A DNA stretch of 64,000 nucleotides from GCA-002793235 sp965267355 (GTDB lineage: Bacteria > Bacteroidota > Bacteroidia > Flavobacteriales_E > Vicingaceae): assembly GCA_965267355.1 (NCBI GenBank), contig OZ253956.1:2914001-2978000 (forward strand), given 5' to 3'. This document shows positions 27,726 through 37,019 of the stretch, piece by piece; position 1 is the stretch's first letter, and every line of letters begins with the position of its first letter. The position numbers were made by a program, and so were the translations under genes. The notes under the pieces were generated by a model, which saw nothing but the letters and a program-made list of their open reading frames with translations, had not been told where the DNA came from and made no database searches.

Positions 27726-29629
27726 TGAATCAACATCTGGAACATCTTAAATCTTTTGCCAAAAAACTAGCCCTGGCTTTCTTGATGTTTAGTTTATGTA
27801 GGATAGCTTTTGTAATTTTTAATGCTTCCCATTTTAATAATATTTCTTTTGGTTTATTTTTTTACGGACTGAGGTTTGATATGGTGAGTCTTTCTTACCT
27901 TATGGCACCTCTCCTATTCTTTGAATTATTACCTTTTCCTTTTAGAACTTTTAAAGGATACCAAAAACTACTAAATTGGCTATTCTACTTACCTCTTTTA
28001 CTTGGCGTAGTTATTAACTGTATTGATATTGGTTATTTTCAATATACACTGAAAAGAACAACTTTTGATTTTTTTGATATGGTAGGTACTGGTGATGACT
28101 TTTGGAAACTCCTTCCTAATTATATCATTGACTTTTGGTATGCTTATCTTGCATTTGGCGTGTTGGCTTGGTTAACTGTGTTTCTATATAAGAGATACTG
28201 TAAAAAATCTATTTTATTTACTACGTACAACACTAAAACTTACCTATCCCACAGTGTTATTTTTATCGTTAGTATAGTATTTGTAATTATTGGTATGAGA
28301 GGAGGGTTGCAATACAAACCTATTGATATTGTTAATGCAGGACAGTATGCTAAAGCTCAAAACACACCAATAGTTTTAAATACTCCTTTTACTATTTTTA
28401 AAACAATATTTGTAACAGGTATAGAAGAGGTTAACTATTTTGAAGAAGAAGAATTAAGTAATTATTACAATCCTCAGCAAGTAATAAAGCCTACCGCATC
28501 GCTTAAAAACAAAAATGTTGTTATCCTTATTTTAGAAAGTTTCTCAAAGGAATATATTGGTTACTTAAATGATGGAAAAGGCTACACTCCTTTTCTGGAT
28601 TCTTTAATGCAAGAAAGTTATGTATTTACCAATGCTTACGCTAATGGGCAACGATCTATTGAATCTTTACCAGGTATTTTTGCAGGGTTACCCCAACTAA
28701 TGGGGACTCCGTATTCAGTTTCTGCTTATGCTGGCAATCAACTTGATGCCTTACCTGAAATATTAAAAAAGCGAGGGTATAATAATTCTTTTTATCATGG
28801 TGGTGCAAATGGAACTATGGGTTTTAATGGTTTTGTTGGTTCAATAGGTGTAGACGACTACTATGGAATGAATGAATACCCTAACAAGGAGAATGACTAT
28901 GATGGCAAGTGGGGGATTTTTGACGAACCCTATCTACAATATTTTGTTGAAGAACTGAATACTAAAAAGGAACCTTTTTTTAGTGCCGTTTTCACTTTAT
29001 CTTCTCATCATCCTTATCCAATTCCAGAAAAACATAAAAATAAATTTCCTAAAGGAAACCTACCAATACATGAAACAATTGGGTACACAGATTTTGCATT
29101 AAAGCAATTTTTTAATACAGCAAAAAATACTACCTGGTTCAATAACACCATTTTTATTATTACCGCAGACCATGCTTCTCAGTCTGAAAGTGTATTTTAT
29201 AAAACTAATTTAAACCGATTTGCCATTCCTACTTTCATTTATCATCCTAAAAGCCTTTTAAGAGGTAAAAACAAAAATTATTTCCAGCAAACCGATATTA
29301 CGCCAACGGTTTTAAGTTTATTAGGTGAAGAACAAAAACTCATTAGCTTTGGAAACAATGCGTTTAATGATGATAAGAAATTTGTAGTAAATTACATCAG
29401 CGGAAACTATCAATTAGCAATGGATGATTATTTTTTAATTTTTGATGGAACAATTTCTGTTGGCTTATACAATACTGCTAATGATTCATTATTAAATAAT
29501 AACCTGATACCAGCTGACAACAAAAAAGATGAGTTGGAAAAAATCAAGTTAGAAAACAAACTCAAAGCTATCATTCAGCAATACAACAATAGAATTATTA
29601 ATAATCAGCTTTCATCATCTAAACCTTAG
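27725..29629 (+). CDS. LTA-synthase-like / phosphoglycerol transferase family sulfatase-fold membrane protein
   Basis: 634 residues: five hydrophobic helices in residues 1-200, then a periplasmic sulfatase/LtaS-like domain (about 260-600). Metal and catalytic positions: E271 (ILILESFS), the nucleophile position in NGQRSIESLPG occupied by Ser (S311) where Gram-positive LtaS has Thr, and TADHAS (D482, H483). The fold transfers phosphoglycerol or phosphoethanolamine from a phospholipid to a glycan or lipid acceptor, releasing diacylglycerol. A diacylglycerol-kinase-like gene follows immediately, which fits recycling of that by-product. Acceptor unknown. Confidence 0.9.
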   Translation: MNQHLEHLKSFAKKLALAFLMFSLCRIAFVIFNASHFNNISFGLFFYGLRFDMVSLSYLMAPLLFFELLPFPFRTFKGYQKLLNWLFYLPLLLGVVINCIDIGYFQYTLKRTTFDFFDMVGTGDDFWKLLPNYIIDFWYAYLAFGVLAWLTVFLYKRYCKKSILFTTYNTKTYLSHSVIFIVSIVFVIIGMRGGLQYKPIDIVNAGQYAKAQNTPIVLNTPFTIFKTIFVTGIEEVNYFEEEELSNYYNPQQVIKPTASLKNKNVVILILESFSKEYIGYLNDGKGYTPFLDSLMQESYVFTNAYANGQRSIESLPGIFAGLPQLMGTPYSVSAYAGNQLDALPEILKKRGYNNSFYHGGANGTMGFNGFVGSIGVDDYYGMNEYPNKENDYDGKWGIFDEPYLQYFVEELNTKKEPFFSAVFTLSSHHPYPIPEKHKNKFPKGNLPIHETIGYTDFALKQFFNTAKNTTWFNNTIFIITADHASQSESVFYKTNLNRFAIPTFIYHPKSLLRGKNKNYFQQTDITPTVLSLLGEEQKLISFGNNAFNDDKKFVVNYISGNYQLAMDDYFLIFDGTISVGLYNTANDSLLNNNLIPADNKKDELEKIKLENKLKAIIQQYNNRIINNQLSSSKP

Positions 29630-29633
29630 CAAC

Positions 29634-30512
29634 ATTACTGATAAAAAGAAAATACTATTCATTATTAACCCAATATCTGGTATTGGCAAGCAAAAGGTAA
29701 TTGAAAAAATTATTGATAAAGAACTGTCTAAAACCGAATTTGAAATAAGTATTGAATATACTCAGTATGCTAAACATGCCATTGAAATAAGTAAAAACAA
29801 TGCTAAGAATTATAACATTATTGTTTCTGTAGGAGGCGATGGTTCAATAAATGAAATTGCAAGAGGATTAATTAACACCAACTGCACTTTAGCAATTATC
29901 CCAACAGGATCAGGTAATGGTTTGGCAAGGCATTTGAAAATCCCCTTAAACTTAACAAAAGCTGTTAGTTTAATTAAAACAGGTACTATAAAAAAAATAG
30001 ATGCTGTCTCAATTAATAACGATTACTTTTTTTGTACAGCTGGTGCTGGATTTGATGCCTTCGTAGGATGGAAGTTTGCCGAAGCATCAAAAAGAGGTTT
30101 TTGGTCTTACACCAAAATTGTTTTAAATAGTATTTCTTCTTACCAACCTCATCCATTAAACGTAAAATTTGATAATACAGAAAAAAGCTTTAACACCCCA
30201 CTTATTGCTACTTGTGCCAATGCTAATCAATTTGGCAACAATGTTGTAATCTCTCCCCTATCAAAAATTAATGATGGGTATGTTAGGTTTATCGTAATTG
30301 ATAAGTTTCCTTTAATTTACTATCCTCTTTTTGGATATTACTTGTTAACTAAGAAATTGAATAACTTTAAATATTATTCAGAATTAAAAGTCAAAGAATT
30401 AACTATTTTTATTTCAGAAAAAAAGATACATATTGATGGTGAACCAGTAGATTTGGGTGAAGAATTACGTATAAAAGTTTTACCTAAATCATTAAATGTG
30501 ATTGTTCCATGA
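29634..30512 (+). CDS. YegS/BmrU-type diacylglycerol (lipid) kinase, non-canonical ATT start
   Basis: 292 residues if started at ATT 29634. The N-terminus reads KKKILFIINPISGIGKQK, then VSVGGDGSINEIARGL (nucleotide-binding GGDG) and IPTGSGNGLARHL, the diagnostic motifs of DAGK-catalytic-domain lipid kinases, all upstream of any ATG/GTG/TTG: the first TTG in frame (29922) lies inside the PTGSGNGLA motif. An in-frame stop at 29550 limits upstream choices, and ATT at 29634, 5 nt after the LTA-synthase stop, gives a family-length protein. It phosphorylates diacylglycerol or a related lipid. Its last bases overlap the SUI1 start (ATGA). Confidence 0.85.
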   Translation: MTDKKKILFIINPISGIGKQKVIEKIIDKELSKTEFEISIEYTQYAKHAIEISKNNAKNYNIIVSVGGDGSINEIARGLINTNCTLAIIPTGSGNGLARHLKIPLNLTKAVSLIKTGTIKKIDAVSINNDYFFCTAGAGFDAFVGWKFAEASKRGFWSYTKIVLNSISSYQPHPLNVKFDNTEKSFNTPLIATCANANQFGNNVVISPLSKINDGYVRFIVIDKFPLIYYPLFGYYLLTKKLNNFKYYSELKVKELTIFISEKKIHIDGEPVDLGEELRIKVLPKSLNVIVP

Positions 30513-30850
30513 GTAAAAAGAAACGTGTAAACATAGTCTATTCAACCAATCCTGATTACGATTACGAAACGGAAAATATTGATATTGAGACACTTGAAAA
30601 TTACGAACAGGAACTAAAGGTAATGATTGACCGTAAACAACGTAAAGGAAAATCAGTTACATTGGTTACAGGCTTTGTAGGAAATGAATCTGACTTAAAA
30701 GAATTAAGCAAAGTACTTAAAAGCAAGTGTGGAGTTGGCGGAAGTGCTAAAAATGGAGAAATATTGATTCAAGGAGAATTTAAAGATAAAATATATGACC
30801 TACTTATAAATCTTGGTTATTCTCGAACTAAAAAAGTAGGTGGTTATTAA
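30509..30850 (+). CDS. SUI1/eIF1-like translation initiation factor (YciH family)
   Basis: 113 residues. C-terminal two-thirds is a SUI1 domain: DRKQRKGKSVTLVTGF, ELSKVLKSKCGVGGSAKNGEILIQGEF, and IYDLLINLGYSRTKKVGG. Bacterial homologues are thought to monitor start-codon selection on the 30S subunit. It overlaps the lipid kinase gene by 4 bp, so it is translated from the same message; this is noteworthy because that gene seems to use ATT. Confidence 0.93.
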   Translation: MSKKKRVNIVYSTNPDYDYETENIDIETLENYEQELKVMIDRKQRKGKSVTLVTGFVGNESDLKELSKVLKSKCGVGGSAKNGEILIQGEFKDKIYDLLINLGYSRTKKVGGY

Positions 30851-30856
30851 TTTTAG

Positions 30857-33800
30857 GTGATCAAAAATTTCAAACTATATATCAGTTTAATCACTTGCTT
30901 TTTGTTTTCACAACTAGCTTTTTCTCAATCTTATAATTTTGAGTTTTATAATGTTGAGTCTGGGTTATCTCAGTCATCTGTTAATGCAATAATTCAAGAT
31001 TCAAGAGGACATTTATGGGTAGGTACACAAGGTGGTGGTGCATGTAAATTTGATGGATTAACCTTTAAACAGTTTAAGGAGAAAGACGGCTTATCAGGTG
31101 ATATTGTTACTGGAATTACTGAAGATCATGATGGAAATCTATGGTTTTCAACCACCTGGGGAGGAGTAACCAAATATAACGGTCGTAAATTTTTCTTGTA
31201 CAAAGAAACAAAAGATGGAGTCACAAAAAGTGCTAACAATTGCATTTTTACTGATAATTCTGGTAAAATATGGATAGGTAGTAATCATGGCATTACTACC
31301 TATCAAGACGGAAATTTTGAGAAGCTTACCGCTGAAGATAATGAACTAAGCGGAAACCTAATTACCAATATCATTCAAGATTCTAAAGGCTATATATGGG
31401 TAGCAACTTTTAGTGGAATTACCATAATTACTGATAAACACAATATTATTATCAATAAAGATAATGGACTAATCTCTAATAGAGTAAATACCATATACGA
31501 ACTCAAGGATGGTACTTTTTTAATTGGAACTAACAAAGGATTAACAAAACTTATACTCGGAAGCTATGATGATAGCAAAAACTATGAATTTCAACCAACC
31601 CCATTAAATGGTAAAAATGTAGATGTACAATCCATTATAGAGACTAAAGATAAAGAAGTTTGGATTGCCACATCTAATGACGGTGCATTTGTAGTTAAAA
31701 CTACTGGGGAAGTTCAAAACATTACCAAAGAAAATGGGCTCACCACCAATAATTTACAATTACTTTTTCAAGATAGATCAGGAAATTTATGGATAGGTAC
31801 CTCTGGAGCTGGTTTGGTAAAATATGGTAACAAAGCATTCACTTATTTTGATGCTATCAAAGGCCTTAATAATAATACTATTTTTAGTATTACTAATGAT
31901 ACTAAAGGTAATATTTGGGTATCAACAGATGATGAAGGAATTTATAAATATGATGGCAAAACATCTCAACAATTTAGCGTAAAAAATGGTTTAGCTGACA
32001 ACTCTGTCAGAGCCTCTCTTATGGACAAAAATGGTGATTTATGGTTTGCTACAAAAAATGGATTAGCAAAGTACCGAAACGGAAGTTTTAGAACCTATAC
32101 TACAAATGACGGTCTTCCTTCAAATCACACTCGCTCGCTTTTACTAGATAACGAAGGAAACTTATGGGTAGGAACTTATGGCGATGGGCTATCTAAATTT
32201 GATTATAAATCGTTTACAAATTACTCGAAAGAAGATGGGCTTCCTAATGAATTTATCCACTCACTGCATCAAGATAGCAAAGGTAGAATTTGGATTGGAA
32301 CTGGTGGAGGTGTTTCTAAATTTGAAAATGGAAAGTTTTCTAACTACTTTAACTACAAAGGTTTTTGCAATAAGTACATTGGAAGTATCACAGAAGATAA
32401 ATTTGGTAATCTATGGTTTGGAACCGACAGGTGTGTAGTAAGATATGATGGTTTAGACTTTAAATCTTATAATGCAGAAGATGGGCTATCATCTGGTGTA
32501 ATTTATTTATTGCATGCTGATAACAATGGTCATGTATGGGTAGGAACCAACAATGGGATAGACAAAATTAGTTTTGACAGTTATGGGCAAATTAGTAGTA
32601 TAAAAAACTATGGGTTGAAGCAAGGGTTTAAAGGAATTGAATGTAACAGCAGAGCTATTTTTGAAGATGAAAATAATTATTTATGGATAGGCACAGTTAA
32701 AGGCTTAGTAATGTATAACCCAACTCAAGATAAGACTAATGTTTTTGAACCCATCACTCATATTAATAACATTAAATTATTTTTTGAAGATGTTAATTGG
32801 GTAACTTATTCTAAAGAAGTTATACCCTGGAATAATCTACCAACCGATTTAGTTTTATCTCATGATGAAAACCATTTAACGTTCGAGTTTTCTGCAGTAA
32901 ACTTAATACTTCCTGAAGAAGTTTTATATCGCTTTAAACTAGAGCCCTTTGATGAAAAGTGGTACAAGCCAACCAATAAGACCTCAGCTACATACTCTAA
33001 CCTGCCACCTGGTAATTATACATTTAAAGTTATTGCCCGAAATGAAGATGGAGTATGGAATCAAGAGCCCGCAACTTACTCTTTTAACATTGAATCTCCT
33101 TGGTGGAAAGAATGGTGGGCTATCATACTATTCATTATTGGTTTCTTTTATCTATTATACAAAGCTGCTTCATTTAAAGAAAAAAGACAAAAACTTATTA
33201 GTAAAGAATTAGAAGAAAAAGTTAGGGAACGTACTTCTTTAATTGAAGAACAACGAGACGAAAAAGAAGTTCTACTAAAAGAAATTCATCATAGAGTAAA
33301 AAATAATATGCAGGTAATCATTAGTTTACTTAGTATACAATCTAGTTTTACCAATGATGAAAGAGCACTAGCATTATTTGATGAAGCTAAAAGCAGAATC
33401 AGATCCATGGCATTAATACATGAAAAAATGTATCAAACAGGAGATTTGGCACAAATTGACTTTCAAGAATATATTTCAGCCTTAACAAACGACTTAATCG
33501 ATACCTATTCCATAAACTGTAATATTTTCTTAGACATTAAAATTGAAAAAGTAAAATTTGGTATTGATACTCTAATTCCGCTAGGTTTATTATTTAATGA
33601 AATTATATCCAACTCACTTAAATATGCCTTTAAAGGCACCGATAAAGGTAAAATCACTATTGAACTTACCCCTAATCAAGACAATACCTACAAATTAATT
33701 ATTGGCGATAATGGCTCTGGCATGAATCAGGAACTCTTTGAAAAAGAAGACGGAACACTTGGAGTTGAATTAATCAAAATTTTTGTTAGTCAATTAGATG

Positions 33801-33865
33801 GAGATATTAAACGACTAGATAAGCAAGGTACAGTTTTTGAGATTAATTTTAAACCTAGAGATTAG
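30857..33865 (+). CDS. Two-component sensor histidine kinase with ligand-sensing propeller
   Basis: 1002 residues, GTG start. Signal peptide (about 1-25), about 14 two-component-propeller repeats (DSRGHLWVGTQGGGACKFDG-like units) to about residue 640, a Y_Y_Y domain (about 690-755), one membrane helix (about 760-775), a coiled-coil linker and a HisKA_2-type kinase with the H-box EIHHRVKNN (H811/H812), then a HATPase (N-box NEIISNSLKYAFKG, GDNGSGM). The periplasmic propellers sense an extracellular signal, in Bacteroidota often a glycan. No response regulator is encoded beside it. Starts 6 nt after SUI1 and is followed by the LysM gene after a 95-nt gap. Confidence 0.93.
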   Translation: MIKNFKLYISLITCFLFSQLAFSQSYNFEFYNVESGLSQSSVNAIIQDSRGHLWVGTQGGGACKFDGLTFKQFKEKDGLSGDIVTGITEDHDGNLWFSTTWGGVTKYNGRKFFLYKETKDGVTKSANNCIFTDNSGKIWIGSNHGITTYQDGNFEKLTAEDNELSGNLITNIIQDSKGYIWVATFSGITIITDKHNIIINKDNGLISNRVNTIYELKDGTFLIGTNKGLTKLILGSYDDSKNYEFQPTPLNGKNVDVQSIIETKDKEVWIATSNDGAFVVKTTGEVQNITKENGLTTNNLQLLFQDRSGNLWIGTSGAGLVKYGNKAFTYFDAIKGLNNNTIFSITNDTKGNIWVSTDDEGIYKYDGKTSQQFSVKNGLADNSVRASLMDKNGDLWFATKNGLAKYRNGSFRTYTTNDGLPSNHTRSLLLDNEGNLWVGTYGDGLSKFDYKSFTNYSKEDGLPNEFIHSLHQDSKGRIWIGTGGGVSKFENGKFSNYFNYKGFCNKYIGSITEDKFGNLWFGTDRCVVRYDGLDFKSYNAEDGLSSGVIYLLHADNNGHVWVGTNNGIDKISFDSYGQISSIKNYGLKQGFKGIECNSRAIFEDENNYLWIGTVKGLVMYNPTQDKTNVFEPITHINNIKLFFEDVNWVTYSKEVIPWNNLPTDLVLSHDENHLTFEFSAVNLILPEEVLYRFKLEPFDEKWYKPTNKTSATYSNLPPGNYTFKVIARNEDGVWNQEPATYSFNIESPWWKEWWAIILFIIGFFYLLYKAASFKEKRQKLISKELEEKVRERTSLIEEQRDEKEVLLKEIHHRVKNNMQVIISLLSIQSSFTNDERALALFDEAKSRIRSMALIHEKMYQTGDLAQIDFQEYISALTNDLIDTYSINCNIFLDIKIEKVKFGIDTLIPLGLLFNEIISNSLKYAFKGTDKGKITIELTPNQDNTYKLIIGDNGSGMNQELFEKEDGTLGVELIKIFVSQLDGDIKRLDKQGTVFEINFKPRD

Positions 33866-33960
33866 AACTCTTACATCAACAAAAGTTTGTTCATAAACCA
33901 AAACAAACTCATCCTAAATTTCACACATAAAAAAGCATATTTACATTTAGTTAAATTAAA

Positions 33961-35445
33961 GTGTATTTAGCGCGTAAAATATCTTTTAAAACTATTAGTT
34001 TTATTGGGTTAGGACTACTTCTTACAAATAGTTCTAACTTTCTTTTTGCTCAAAAAAAAATCTATAATACTTCTTATGCTAAAGCATATAAAAATGTAGG
34101 GAAAGATTCTTACACTTCTACTTTAATCAAACATTCTGATGTAAAACCTGATAAAAAATGGAATAATTATCAAGGGAGAGATTTACATACTGATGATTCT
34201 TTATTCTTTTTTGGAGATGATTTATTGAGTAAAAGTTTTCCAACCAATACTAGTAAAATTACTAACGATTACTTGATTTACTATTTCTCTCAAAAGACAG
34301 CTAAGTGCCCTACCTTGTTCACACTTCATAAGTTTTTTAAATCAAATGCAGAAAGTGCATTAAAGGAAAAAGGATTACCCAAAGAGCTTGCATTAATTCC
34401 TGCTGTTTGTTCTGCTTACAACCCTAATTCTTCCAATGGAATTGGAGGTTATGGACATTGGCACTTAAACCATCCACAGGCAATAAAGTATGGTTTAAAA
34501 GTAACTGAATACATTGATGAGAGAAAAAGTTGGTCTCACTCTACTGAAGCAGCAATAAAATACCTATCTGATTTATATGCAAAATACAACGATTGGGAAT
34601 TAACCTTAGCAGCATATTCATCTGGAGTAGTTAATATTACTAAACTGCTTAATCGTTCTGAAGAAAAAACATATGCTGCAATTGTAGATAAACTTCCAGT
34701 AGAAACCAAAGACTTTGTACAAGCTTTTGTAGCTATGAATTACATCTACAACTACGACAATTATGGGGTAGTAAAATTAAATCCTATGAGAAAAATTGAT
34801 TCCGTTGTATTTGACAATAAAACCATGTTTAAGGCAGTGAATGAGGTAGCTAAAGTTAAAACTGCTGACTACTTAATTTACAATCATACGTTGACTCAAG
34901 AAATATTCCCTAAAGGCTATGTAGCATATTTTAACGAAGATAAAGCTACTATAATAAGAGAACTAAAAGACAGTATTATTTTCTATCAAGATTCTGTACT
35001 ATTAAAACCTAAACCAGAAGAACCTGCTTATGTGATTCCGAAAGATGGTGAACCTTTTGAACATACCGTTCGATCTGGTGATGTGCTAGGGTTAATCGCT
35101 AGCAGGTATAATGTTAGAGTTTCTGATCTTCAAGCATGGAATAATCTAAGCGGTACGCGTATCAATATTGGACAAAAACTGATGATTTATGGTAAAAAGA
35201 AAACAACTTCTCAAAACCCAAAACCCAAAACCCAAGACTCAAAGAAAGTAGAACCAAAAGAAACTACTAAACCAGAATTAAAGTTTGATAATGATAATTA
35301 TACCATCTATACCGTTAAATCAGGAGATAACTTATGGCTAATAGCAAAAAAATACCCTGGTATTTCTGCTGATAACATTATGGAATACAACGGAATAGGT
35401 AATAATTTAGATGTGGGTCAAAAACTTAAAATACCTAAGCCTTAG
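33961..35445 (+). CDS. LysM-domain membrane-bound lytic transglycosylase (MltD-like)
   Basis: 494 residues, GTG start. Signal peptide (cleavage near LFA-Q), a lytic transglycosylase SLT domain at about 120-260 (LPKELALIPAVCSAYNPNSSNGIGGYGHW with the catalytic Glu in KELAL, then TLAAYSSGVVNITK), and two LysM repeats for peptidoglycan binding (about 360-410 and 445-492). Cleaves glycan strands of peptidoglycan, releasing anhydro-muropeptides. Its stop overlaps the next GTG start (TAGTG), placing it in the same operon as the SGNH/MBOAT genes, which suggests the operon acts on the wall or a cell-surface glycan. Confidence 0.9.
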   Translation: MYLARKISFKTISFIGLGLLLTNSSNFLFAQKKIYNTSYAKAYKNVGKDSYTSTLIKHSDVKPDKKWNNYQGRDLHTDDSLFFFGDDLLSKSFPTNTSKITNDYLIYYFSQKTAKCPTLFTLHKFFKSNAESALKEKGLPKELALIPAVCSAYNPNSSNGIGGYGHWHLNHPQAIKYGLKVTEYIDERKSWSHSTEAAIKYLSDLYAKYNDWELTLAAYSSGVVNITKLLNRSEEKTYAAIVDKLPVETKDFVQAFVAMNYIYNYDNYGVVKLNPMRKIDSVVFDNKTMFKAVNEVAKVKTADYLIYNHTLTQEIFPKGYVAYFNEDKATIIRELKDSIIFYQDSVLLKPKPEEPAYVIPKDGEPFEHTVRSGDVLGLIASRYNVRVSDLQAWNNLSGTRINIGQKLMIYGKKKTTSQNPKPKTQDSKKVEPKETTKPELKFDNDNYTIYTVKSGDNLWLIAKKYPGISADNIMEYNGIGNNLDVGQKLKIPKP

Positions 35446-37019
35446 TGGAAGAGCGAGCTCCATATAATACTAAAAACCAAAAAAATGTTTCTCCGTGGTT
35501 AACATTTGGAAGCTTTATTGGAGTGTGTGTTCTTTTAGCAATTATAATGTTCTTCTTTCCTAAAGAGGGAATCACCATAGCTGGTAAAAATATTCAATTC
35601 ATCACTTTTGATGAATTCTTTTTACCAGAACAACCTGATAGCTTAAAGAATCTTGAAGAAGATTTAGCAGAACTATTTGATTCTACCGTAGTGGTAAGTG
35701 AAATTGATTCAACTATTATCCAACAACGATTAGACTCTCTTAAAGAATTTAGGGCTAGTATACAGTTGAATGCTAAAGGCAAAGCCTCTATTAATGACTT
35801 TTTCGCTGTATTAGAGAAAGCCAAGGGCAAGAAGGTGAGAATTATGCACTATGGCGACTCCCAGATTGAAGCAGATCGAATTACTTCATTTTTGAGAAAC
35901 GAATTACAAAAGAAATTTGGTGGCTATGGTCCAGGATTGTTTCCTGTAGTACCTGTAGCGCGTAAAATGAGTGTAAACACTGAATATTCTGAGAACTGGA
36001 AACGTTTTCCTGGGTTCGGCAAAAAAGATAGCACAGTAACCCACAAAAAGTATGGAGCGTTGATGGCATTTTGCAGGTATGCTCCTATTCCAACTCAAAC
36101 CATTATTCCAGATAGCGTTAATCATGAAGCATGGATAAAGATTAGAAAACCTAAGGCTTCTTATGGAAGAACTAAAAGCTATACACAACTTAAAATCTTC
36201 CTAAGTAATTCGCATACAGATATTAAATATCAAATAACTGCAGATGGGGTTAAAGTAAATATGGGAGTAATTGCTAGTAATACTCCATTTAAAACGATTA
36301 CCACTTTGTTTGATAAAACACCCGAAGAAATTGAAATCAACTTCTCTGGAAAAGATAGCCCAGATATCTACGGTTTATCATTAGAAGGTAGCTCTGGAGT
36401 GGTTATGGATAACATTCCACTCAGGGGTTCCTCAGGAACCATCTTTACCAAGCAAGATGCTGGTCAGCTAGGTAACATGTACGCTAGTCTCTCTCCTAGT
36501 CTTATCATCATGGAATTTGGGGGCAACACGGTTCCTTACATTAAAACTGATAAAGGTCCACAGGATTATGGAAGATGGTTTCAATCTCAAATTAACTTTA
36601 TGAAACGATTAAACCCTAAAGCAGCCATAATAGTTATTGGTCCAGCCGACATGTCGGTAAAAGAAAAAACAGATTATGTTACCTACCCATACTTAGAAGC
36701 AGTGCGTGATGCAATGAAAGAAGCAGCTATGAATACTGGTTCTCTGTTCTGGGATATGTATGAGGTAATGGGTGGTAAAAACTCTATGCCTAAATGGGTT
36801 GAAGCTGATCCACCATTAGCTGCACCAGATTATATCCACTTTAGTCCTAAAGGAGCTAAAAAGATGGCAGAGAAATTTAACGAGAAGTTGTTCCACTTAT
36901 ACAATCTGTATAAAGATCCCAACTATGTAAAACCTGATGATAAAAAGCCGGAGCAAAGCGAAGGTTCCGGACTTGATGCGGAAGCTAACAAACCAACAGC
37001 AAATGATAGTATTCAATAA
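35445..37019 (+). CDS. Membrane-anchored SGNH/GDSL-type hydrolase or O-acetyltransferase-like protein (1)
   Basis: 524 residues, GTG start overlapping the previous stop. One N-terminal membrane helix (about 20-40), then a linker and an SGNH domain: block I YGDSQIEADR (S139), block III FGGNTVPY, block V DYIHFSPKG (D462, H465). Related proteins act with MBOAT transferases in acetylation of alginate, peptidoglycan or other glycans, or as de-acetylases; here either role fits. The next gene is a second, divergent SGNH protein, overlapping by 17 bp. Confidence 0.85.
   Translation: MEERAPYNTKNQKNVSPWLTFGSFIGVCVLLAIIMFFFPKEGITIAGKNIQFITFDEFFLPEQPDSLKNLEEDLAELFDSTVVVSEIDSTIIQQRLDSLKEFRASIQLNAKGKASINDFFAVLEKAKGKKVRIMHYGDSQIEADRITSFLRNELQKKFGGYGPGLFPVVPVARKMSVNTEYSENWKRFPGFGKKDSTVTHKKYGALMAFCRYAPIPTQTIIPDSVNHEAWIKIRKPKASYGRTKSYTQLKIFLSNSHTDIKYQITADGVKVNMGVIASNTPFKTITTLFDKTPEEIEINFSGKDSPDIYGLSLEGSSGVVMDNIPLRGSSGTIFTKQDAGQLGNMYASLSPSLIIMEFGGNTVPYIKTDKGPQDYGRWFQSQINFMKRLNPKAAIIVIGPADMSVKEKTDYVTYPYLEAVRDAMKEAAMNTGSLFWDMYEVMGGKNSMPKWVEADPPLAAPDYIHFSPKGAKKMAEKFNEKLFHLYNLYKDPNYVKPDDKKPEQSEGSGLDAEANKPTANDSIQ

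Noticed and set aside
29922..30512. 196-residue lipid kinase starting at TTG 29922
   Set aside because: This start cuts off the ATP-binding motifs (INPISGIGK, GGDGS) that are encoded directly upstream in the same frame; the gene must start further upstream.
33884..33909. Inverted repeat AGTTTGTT / AACAAACT downstream of the histidine kinase gene
   Set aside because: Loop of 10 nt and no T run, so not a convincing terminator; too weak to claim as an operator.
36937..37002. N-terminal 22-residue extension of the second SGNH protein
   Set aside because: It is basic, lies in the coding region of the previous gene, and precedes a clean signal peptide that starts at 37003.
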